This document shows, piece by piece, positions 6,201 to 10,862 of a stretch of DNA of 10,862 nt. The notes below the pieces were generated by a model. It did not search any database and was not told where the DNA came from. It worked only from the letters and a program-made list of their open reading frames with translations. Source of the stretch: Parafilimonas sp. (GTDB lineage Bacteria; Bacteroidota; Bacteroidia; Chitinophagales; Chitinophagaceae). The stretch is taken from positions 1 through 10,862 of the forward strand of contig JAHEZC010000033.1 of assembly GCA_023251275.1 (NCBI GenBank). The letters run 5' to 3'. Both the position numbers and the translations under genes were made by a program. Position 1 is the stretch's first letter. Each line of letters begins with the position of its first letter.

Positions 6201-6208
6201 CAAAAATA
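6201..6208 (-). promoter_or_regulatory. Possible -7 element (TAnnTTTG) for the small lipoprotein gene
   Basis: Read on the - strand, the bases are TATTTTTG, an exact match to TAnnTTTG, about 60 bases before the ATG at 6140. A TTTG at 6226-6223 is 14 bases upstream of it, too close for a standard -33 element. The region is AT-rich, so a chance match is possible. Confidence 0.25.
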
Positions 6209-6329
6209 AAATCCTTAAAATACAAACTTTTTTTTAATGATCTGAAAAATACAAACATGAATATCTTCAGTTAACCCAAACCTTTTGAGAGAGATTTATG
6301 AAGCAAGAAGCCTGATTGGCCGTAGATTT

Positions 6330-6941
6330 TTACTCTACCCATTCCGCCAAAGTCATGTAAGGATTCCATTTCTCATTTTCTTTTTTATAGATTATTAGAG
6401 AGCCTTCGCCGCATAATATTCCACAGTCGCTTTCTTCATAAAAGATACAAAAAGAATTGTCTCTCAGAAAAATTGGTTTTGTCAGAGAGAACAATCTTCT
6501 GTCGCCATAGCAATTTTCCAAATAAATGTCAATGTCAATAGCATGGCTATCGTAAATTGTATTGACGGTGTCTCTCGAAAGTATGATTGCGTCGTTAATT
6601 AAATTGCTGGCCCAAATAAAATTTGAGTAATCCGAGTAACAAGAGTCGATTATTTTTCTTTCATCTTTTGAGAATGTGAATGTGTCAATCTTAATTGTTT
6701 TGCCATTGTCAAATGCAGTTCTTTTATAAAAAGTGTCAAAGGATAAAATGCTTTTGCAGTAATAAAAAGTTGATGCATTTATTGTTTCAGAAAGTATTAC
6801 TTGTTTATGATTTTTGTGTATCCCGGAAAAAATGCTGTCAGTAAATTGCTTTGTTAAGTCAAGATACTGTTTAGTTGACTGTCCATTAACAGTGAAGTTC
6901 GAATATAATAAAAGCAATATCAGAATTGCCGGGCATTTCAT
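6330..6941 (-). CDS. Secreted protein of unknown function with a CGxLCGxG motif
   Basis: The protein has 203 residues, and I do not recognise a named family. The N-terminus MKCPAILILLLLYSNFTVNG, followed by QS, is a clear signal peptide, so the product is exported. The middle is rich in Asp, Ser, Thr and Phe with no repeats. Near the C-terminus, FSLTKPIFLRDNSFCIFYEE is followed by SDCGILCGEGSLIIYKKENEKW (split here: SDCGILCGEG, 171-180, and SLIIYKKENEKW, 181-192). The pattern Cys-Gly-x-Leu-Cys-Gly-x-Gly, then a beta strand and K-K-x-x-x-K-W, recurs in short uncharacterised secreted proteins of Bacteroidota; this is from memory of the pattern, not a search. The two cysteines (173, 177) could form a disulfide or bind metal. 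The gene is distinctly AT-rich: three sampled 60-base lines give about 34% GC, against about 48% for three lines of the phosphoesterase gene. That fits recent acquisition or weak selection. It sits alone, 189 bases upstream of the lipoprotein gene on the same strand. Confidence 0.85.
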   Translation of the reverse strand: MKCPAILILLLLYSNFTVNGQSTKQYLDLTKQFTDSIFSGIHKNHKQVILSETINASTFYYCKSILSFDTFYKRTAFDNGKTIKIDTFTFSKDERKIIDSCYSDYSNFIWASNLINDAIILSRDTVNTIYDSHAIDIDIYLENCYGDRRLFSLTKPIFLRDNSFCIFYEESDCGILCGEGSLIIYKKENEKWNPYMTLAEWVE

Positions 6942-7259
6942 AAAATTATGACTAATGTCGGTATTTGCTATGGCAGAAATTAACTATTCTGCAACTTATG
7001 TACCGAAGCTGATTTTTATTTTATTGTTAAAGATAAAAACGATTGTTTAATCAAGAAGAATAATACAATGTATTCAGCTAATAAAAATCCCGGCATAGAT
7101 AATCGTGAAAGGAGAAAAAATTATGCTGCAAATCCCGCCTTGATTTTAACTGAACAGATCGTTCACTATTTCCACTGCAAATAAATTTAATTGCCTTTTT
7201 TTTGATTGAACACCCTATGAAGTTTTACATTCGCTTTACGCCACCAAAAAAATGGAAAA
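6942..7259. other. Divergent intergenic region
   Basis: These 318 AT-rich bases separate the start of the - strand unknown gene from the start of the + strand phosphoesterase gene, so they should hold both promoters. A candidate + strand promoter is at 7201-7233; no TAnnTTTG match was found for the - strand gene. A 38-codon frame (7068-7184, + strand) and a 6-codon frame (ATG 7123) preceded by AAAGGAG at 7108-7114 are present but not supported as genes. No strong hairpin was seen. Confidence 0.6.
7201..7233 (+). promoter_or_regulatory. Candidate Bacteroidota promoter of the phosphoesterase gene
   Basis: TTTG (7201-7204) and TACATTCG (7226-7233, one mismatch to TAnnTTTG) are separated by 21 bases, near the usual spacing of the Bacteroidota sigma-factor promoter. 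Transcription would begin near 7240, leaving a short A-rich leader before ATG 7260, which is typical for this phylum. Confidence 0.35.
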
Positions 7260-9215
7260 ATGAAACGCTCTTTTTTTATTATGCTGACTGCTGCTGCGAT
7301 ACTATACACAGCTTCTTCTGAACTGCATGCTCAGGATGGAGTTAACTTTACCGGGCAGGAGTTATTATGCCGCCCGACTAATTCTTCTGTTACGATCAAC
7401 GTAGTTGCAGACCAGCCATTGGATGCATACTTTGAATACGGCACACAACCGGGAGTCTATACTGCTCAGACAGATGTAGTTTCTTCGGCTGCGAATGAAC
7501 CCATCAAGGTTGTCATTACAGGTCTGCAAAATAACACGTTGTACTATTATCGTATGGTTGATCGTATTACCGGTACAGTTGACTGGACACAAAGAGCTGA
7601 ACATTCTTTTCGTACCCAAAGGACACCGGGAACTGCATTTTCATTCGACATTACCTCTGATTCACATGTAAATGTAGGAGGGCTGGGCAGTCCCGCCCAG
7701 TGGCAACAAACATTGACTAATGTCGGCAATGATGGTCCGGATTTTCTTATTGACTGCGGCGACACTTATTCAATGGATAATGTGACTTCTGAATCACAGG
7801 CGCGCAGTTCATATATTTTCCAGCGTACTCCCACTGCTTTCGGGCTTGTAAGTCACTCAGTCCCGGTATTGCTTGCTGTCGGCAATCATGAGGAACAGGA
7901 AGCCTGGCATCTCAATGATAATGGCGATCCTGTAAATAGCCAGCCGGTCTGGGGTACAAATGCACAAAAAAGATATTTCCCTAACCCGGTTCCTGATGCA
8001 TTTTACACCGGGGACACCAGTACATACTACGCACTCGATGGTGATCAGTTGCGCGAAGATTATTACGCCTGGACGTGGGGGAATGCACTCTTTATAGTAA
8101 TTGATCCATTTTGGTTCACCACTGAAAAACCATTCGTTGGAAATACAGGCGGAGGAGAGCCTGGAGGCTCGGATGGTGACAGGTGGCATTGGACGCTGGG
8201 CGATGCACAATATGCATGGTTACGCAAAACCCTTGAGAACAGCAGCGCCGCGTACAAGTTTCTCTTTATGCACCACATGACCGGCGGCACGCAGGACTAC
8301 ATAAGAGGCGGGGCTTATGCTGCGCCTTATTGTGAGTGGGGAGGATATGACGAGGATGGCACTACCTATAGCTTCGCTGCCAGGCGGCCCGGATGGTATG
8401 CGCCTGTTCACCAGGTATTGACAGAAAACCATGTCTCCGCTGTTTTCCATGGCCATGATCATCAATATGCTTATGAGAAGCGTGACAGCATCGTTTACCA
8501 GTCACTCCCAGCAGCCGGTTTTTCCGGAAATGGATTTAGCATTTATAGCGAAAATGACCCGTTAACCATCAGGGTTTTACCCAGCCCGGGCCACCTTCGT
8601 ATAACTGTTTCAGTCGATTCAGCAACTGTAGAGTATGTAAGCTCTGGCGCAGGCAGCAATGGACAGGTTGTATATTCATACAAGATAGCCCCATGGAATG
8701 GTGTATTGCCGGTGAAGATTGAATATTTTACACTGCAGACCGAGAACAATAAAAAAGTGATGCTGAAATGGAAAACCGCTTCTGAATTTCAGAATAAACA
8801 GTTTACAGTACAAAGAGCCAATGCCGTTTCCGGCGTTTTTAAAGACATTGGCACTGTTGCTGCAACTAATTCTCCGGATGGCGCCATTTACAGTTTCACT
8901 GATGAACCCAAACTAACCGGCTCTTTTCTTTACAGGATCATACAGGAAGACATGTATGGTAAAAAGATCTATTCAGATACAAGATCAGCCACCTTAAGGA
9001 ATAATAAATTTCTGCAGATTGCTGACAAAGGAGCAAGCTGGCAGCTATCAAGTGACCAACCTGTCAATTACAGCCTGATAGACATACAAGGACGACTGAT
9101 AGAAAAAGGCAGTTTCAGCGGAACAAAAAATATTATCAAGCCCACTGCCGGCTCTGTATATATACTGAGAGCGGAATCTAACGGAGACATATTTACGCAG
9201 AAACTGCTAAACTAA
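7260..9215 (+). CDS. Secreted metallophosphoesterase (purple acid phosphatase-like) with T9SS sorting domain
   Basis: The protein has 651 residues. A signal peptide, MKRSFFIMLTAAAILYTASS followed by ELHAQ, starts it. Residues about 30-120 form a fibronectin-III-like domain of the kind found at the N-terminus of purple acid phosphatases (DAYFEYGTQPGVYT...VVITGLQNNTLYYYRM). The calcineurin-like catalytic domain follows with all metal-binding motifs: SDSH (133-136), DCGD (165-168), GNHE (208-211), HH (338-339) and HGHDH (397-401). It should hydrolyse phosphate esters with two metal ions; the substrate cannot be told. After about residue 480 comes a beta domain, LPVKIEYFTLQTENNKKVML then KWKTASEFQNKQFTVQRA, and the last 70 or so residues end in YSLIDIQGRLIEKGSF...YILRAESNGDIFTQKLLN. 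That ending is a type A type IX sorting domain, so the enzyme is exported across the outer membrane and probably attached to the surface or released. ATG 7260 is chosen; ATG 7252 meets a stop at once. The gene stands alone, convergent with the peptidase gene. Confidence 0.93.
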   Translation: MKRSFFIMLTAAAILYTASSELHAQDGVNFTGQELLCRPTNSSVTINVVADQPLDAYFEYGTQPGVYTAQTDVVSSAANEPIKVVITGLQNNTLYYYRMVDRITGTVDWTQRAEHSFRTQRTPGTAFSFDITSDSHVNVGGLGSPAQWQQTLTNVGNDGPDFLIDCGDTYSMDNVTSESQARSSYIFQRTPTAFGLVSHSVPVLLAVGNHEEQEAWHLNDNGDPVNSQPVWGTNAQKRYFPNPVPDAFYTGDTSTYYALDGDQLREDYYAWTWGNALFIVIDPFWFTTEKPFVGNTGGGEPGGSDGDRWHWTLGDAQYAWLRKTLENSSAAYKFLFMHHMTGGTQDYIRGGAYAAPYCEWGGYDEDGTTYSFAARRPGWYAPVHQVLTENHVSAVFHGHDHQYAYEKRDSIVYQSLPAAGFSGNGFSIYSENDPLTIRVLPSPGHLRITVSVDSATVEYVSSGAGSNGQVVYSYKIAPWNGVLPVKIEYFTLQTENNKKVMLKWKTASEFQNKQFTVQRANAVSGVFKDIGTVAATNSPDGAIYSFTDEPKLTGSFLYRIIQEDMYGKKIYSDTRSATLRNNKFLQIADKGASWQLSSDQPVNYSLIDIQGRLIEKGSFSGTKNIIKPTAGSVYILRAESNGDIFTQKLLN

Positions 9216-9248
9216 TCAAAACAACAAAGAAACTGATGAAGTCTCACA

Positions 9249-9264
9249 CTGAATGCCAATTCAG
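9249..9264. repeat. Short perfect inverted repeat between convergent genes
   Basis: CTGAAT (9249-9254) and ATTCAG (9259-9264) flank the 4-base loop GCCA in the 57-base gap between two convergent genes. There is no T run on either side, so it would be at best a weak bidirectional terminator. Confidence 0.3.
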
Positions 9265-9272
9265 CCCAAAAA

Positions 9273-10472
9273 TTATTCTTTTATCCTGTTGTACTTTTTC
9301 AAAATCCTTATTACCGCATCATGCGGCAAGGCGGGTACAGTGTTATCATTAATTCCCGTCATTGTTTTGGCAGCTATAAGTGCATTGATGATCGCTTCTT
9401 CTGTTGCCTGTATGGTAGCTGTAAATAATACGCCCATATTATCATTGGGATACATCTTGACTGTTGTTTCTGTATTCCTGTTAAACGCATCTTTATTTGC
9501 TGTGGAGAATGCAAGGAAAATATCACCTGAGCCATTGCCGCCTATACCTCCCACTTTTCCAATGCCAAGGGAAACACGCTGCGCAATGCGTTTTAACTGG
9601 TGGGGCAATAGCGGCGCATCAGTAGCTGCAATTACGATGATACTTCCTGTTTCTGCATTTACACCATCTAATTTGTCATTTGATACAATGCCATTAAAAA
9701 TGATTGGTAAAGTGTCCGCAAGTTCTTTTCCCACCGGAACTCCTGCAATGGTAAGTTGCTCCCGAATTCCATAATTTGTTTGCACCAAAACACCAACAGT
9801 ATAAGCGCCATATTTTTTATCAATCACCCGTGAAGCAGTTCCGATGCCTCCTTTAAAACCATGACAGATCATGCCTGTACCGCCGCCTACATTTCCTTCC
9901 ACCGCAGGGCCGCTTTTTGCACTGTCAAGCGCCGCCCATGTATCTTCTTTCTTTACATGAAAACCGTTGATGTCATTTAATATGCCGTCATAAGTTTCTG
10001 CGGTAACCGGGTAGGCATACCATACATTATCTTCATCTGCACTGTAGTAATGATTTTTATCCATCCATTCGAGTGCAGCATCACGAACGATGCCCACACT
10101 CCCTGTATTGGTAATGAGGATTGGTGTTTCAAGAAACCCGGATTCGGTGATCCAATGTGTGCCGGTCATATCACCATTGCCATTCAGCATGCACCAGTTA
10201 GCAAATACCGGAGTGAATTTTTTACCACCGGGAAGAATGGCTGTTACACCAGTGCGTACCGGGCCTACACCTTTGATCAACTTCCCGCTCCCTTCAATGA
10301 TAGTGCGATGCCCCACTTCTACGCCAGCCACATCTGTGATAGCATTGAATTTACCCGTTATGCCATCGAATGGAATGCCAAGACTACGGGCACGAATAGT
10401 TGAATCCTGTGCTGACATAAAAGAATGAATTAACGTGAAAATAAATACCGGCAGGCAATGATAATATTTCAT
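9273..10472 (-). CDS. Secreted P1-family (DmpA-type) self-cleaving aminopeptidase
   Basis: The protein has 399 residues. It begins with a signal peptide, MKYYHCLPVFIFTLIHSFMS followed by AQD, and then a region typical of the family: ARSLGIPFDGITGKFNAITD and VEVGHRTI (28-58). The family comprises N-terminal nucleophile hydrolases that cut themselves before a serine and then release N-terminal residues from peptides, amides or esters. The cleavage site is in ETGSIIVIAATDAPLLPHQL (274-293), with cleavage expected between Gly276 and Ser277. Matching the DmpA residues Tyr146, Asn218, Ser250 and Ser288 (recalled) gives Tyr161 in TAETYDG, Asn233 in VQTNYGIREQL, Ser277, and Ser315 in GGNGSGD. Spacing agrees except for 12 extra residues between Asn233 and Ser277 (DTLPIIFNGIVSNDKLDG region). 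The Gly-rich GNVGGGTGMICHGFKGG (193-209) is also conserved. The gene follows the hydrolase gene by 15 bases, probably in one operon. Whether it prefers L- or D-residues cannot be told. Confidence 0.94.
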   Translation of the reverse strand: MKYYHCLPVFIFTLIHSFMSAQDSTIRARSLGIPFDGITGKFNAITDVAGVEVGHRTIIEGSGKLIKGVGPVRTGVTAILPGGKKFTPVFANWCMLNGNGDMTGTHWITESGFLETPILITNTGSVGIVRDAALEWMDKNHYYSADEDNVWYAYPVTAETYDGILNDINGFHVKKEDTWAALDSAKSGPAVEGNVGGGTGMICHGFKGGIGTASRVIDKKYGAYTVGVLVQTNYGIREQLTIAGVPVGKELADTLPIIFNGIVSNDKLDGVNAETGSIIVIAATDAPLLPHQLKRIAQRVSLGIGKVGGIGGNGSGDIFLAFSTANKDAFNRNTETTVKMYPNDNMGVLFTATIQATEEAIINALIAAKTMTGINDNTVPALPHDAVIRILKKYNRIKE

Positions 10473-10487
10473 TCGGATGGGGTATTA

Positions 10488-10862
10488 CTATTTCTGTTTA
10501 GAAAACATCCACGGCAATAATTCCGGTTCTGCAAAAGCAGGGTCCCAACTGTTGTGATTCGCATTAGGGTACTCCGTATATTTTGCATCTTTTGCACCTG
10601 CTTCCTGCAATGCCTTGTACAGGTCGCGGTCGGGTTGCGGGCTTACGGCATCATCTAATGCGCCGTGAAAGATCCATACCGGGAGGTCCTTTGCACGTTC
10701 CGCATACAGTTGTGTATTGGCCATGCCACAGATAGGGAATACAGCGGCAAAATATTTTGGAAAATGGATCACGAGATCATAAGTACCAAAGCCGCCCAAT
10801 GATAACCCGCCGAGGTAAATTCTTTTTTTGTCAGCGATTTTATGATCAGCTAAACTGTCCAT
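10488..10862 (-). CDS. Alpha/beta hydrolase (prolyl oligopeptidase/esterase type), C-terminal part
   Basis: The frame runs off the right edge of the window; these are the last 124 residues. The first visible Met (10860-10862) is probably internal, because the sequence right after it, DKKRIYLGGLSLGGFGTYDL, belongs mid-protein just before the nucleophile elbow of this family. The catalytic triad is complete in the visible part: Ser21 in GLSLGG, Asp70 in HGALDDAV and His103 in NANHNSWD. GLSLGGFGT and the NANHNSWDPAF ending resemble bacterial carboxylesterase/phospholipase-like proteins of the prolyl oligopeptidase superfamily, often secreted and linked to polysaccharide or ester breakdown. The true substrate is unknown, and a signal peptide, if any, lies outside the window. 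It ends with TAG (10488-10490), 15 bases before the peptidase gene on the same strand, so co-transcription is likely. Confidence 0.9.
   Translation of the reverse strand: MDSLADHKIADKKRIYLGGLSLGGFGTYDLVIHFPKYFAAVFPICGMANTQLYAERAKDLPVWIFHGALDDAVSPQPDRDLYKALQEAGAKDAKYTEYPNANHNSWDPAFAEPELLPWMFSKQK

Noticed and set aside
7068..7184. 38-codon + strand frame starting MYSANKNPGI, and a 6-codon frame at 7123 behind AAAGGAG
   Set aside because: Too short to judge; no repeats or conserved features. Shine-Dalgarno motifs are not a reliable guide in Bacteroidota. Kept only as a note.
10050..10428. Long open frames of 112-117 codons on the + strand (also 9253-9774)
   Set aside because: They are antisense to the P1-family peptidase, which has its full set of active-site residues; these are shadow frames.

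Overview
The window looks like chromosome of a Bacteroidota bacterium, most likely of the Chitinophagaceae/Sphingobacteriia type. The reasons are a secreted enzyme ending in a type IX secretion (Por) sorting domain, signal peptides of the form ...HAQ or ...SAQ, A-rich leaders with almost no Shine-Dalgarno sequences, several matches to the Bacteroidota -7 promoter element TAnnTTTG, and moderate to low GC. The family level is inference; no rRNA or marker gene is present.

Layout. (1) 1-2293, + strand: three-subunit proton-translocating NAD(P) transhydrogenase, with the C-terminal end of the NAD(H)-binding subunit, a small three-helix membrane subunit and PntB. (2) 2331-4900, + strand: an RsmF-type RNA m5C methyltransferase with a TTG start, then a secreted protein with two LysM domains and a C-terminal domain resembling a double-psi beta barrel. 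(3) 4901-5769: about 870 bases with no convincing gene, holding four related CCGG-stem hairpins, two of them inside a clear direct repeat of about 72 bp, plus one terminator-like hairpin. (4) 5770-6941, - strand: a small lipoprotein gene apparently broken by a 1-base frameshift, and an AT-rich secreted protein of unknown function. (5) 6942-7259: divergent intergenic region with a candidate promoter. (6) 7260-9215, + strand: large secreted metallophosphoesterase with a T9SS sorting domain. (7) 9273-10862, - strand, convergent with it: a secreted DmpA-type P1-family (self-cleaving) aminopeptidase preceded 15 bases upstream by the C-terminal part of an alpha/beta hydrolase, probably one operon.

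How they work together: the pnt genes couple the proton gradient to NADPH production. The other genes are mostly envelope or secreted functions (peptidoglycan binding, phosphoester, peptide and ester hydrolysis), with no single pathway visible. The most unusual stretch is the hairpin array at 5051-5478. Its stems show compensatory base changes, which points to a structured RNA or a family of tandem terminators rather than a coding region. No CRISPR array, tRNA, rRNA, transposase or known defence system was seen.
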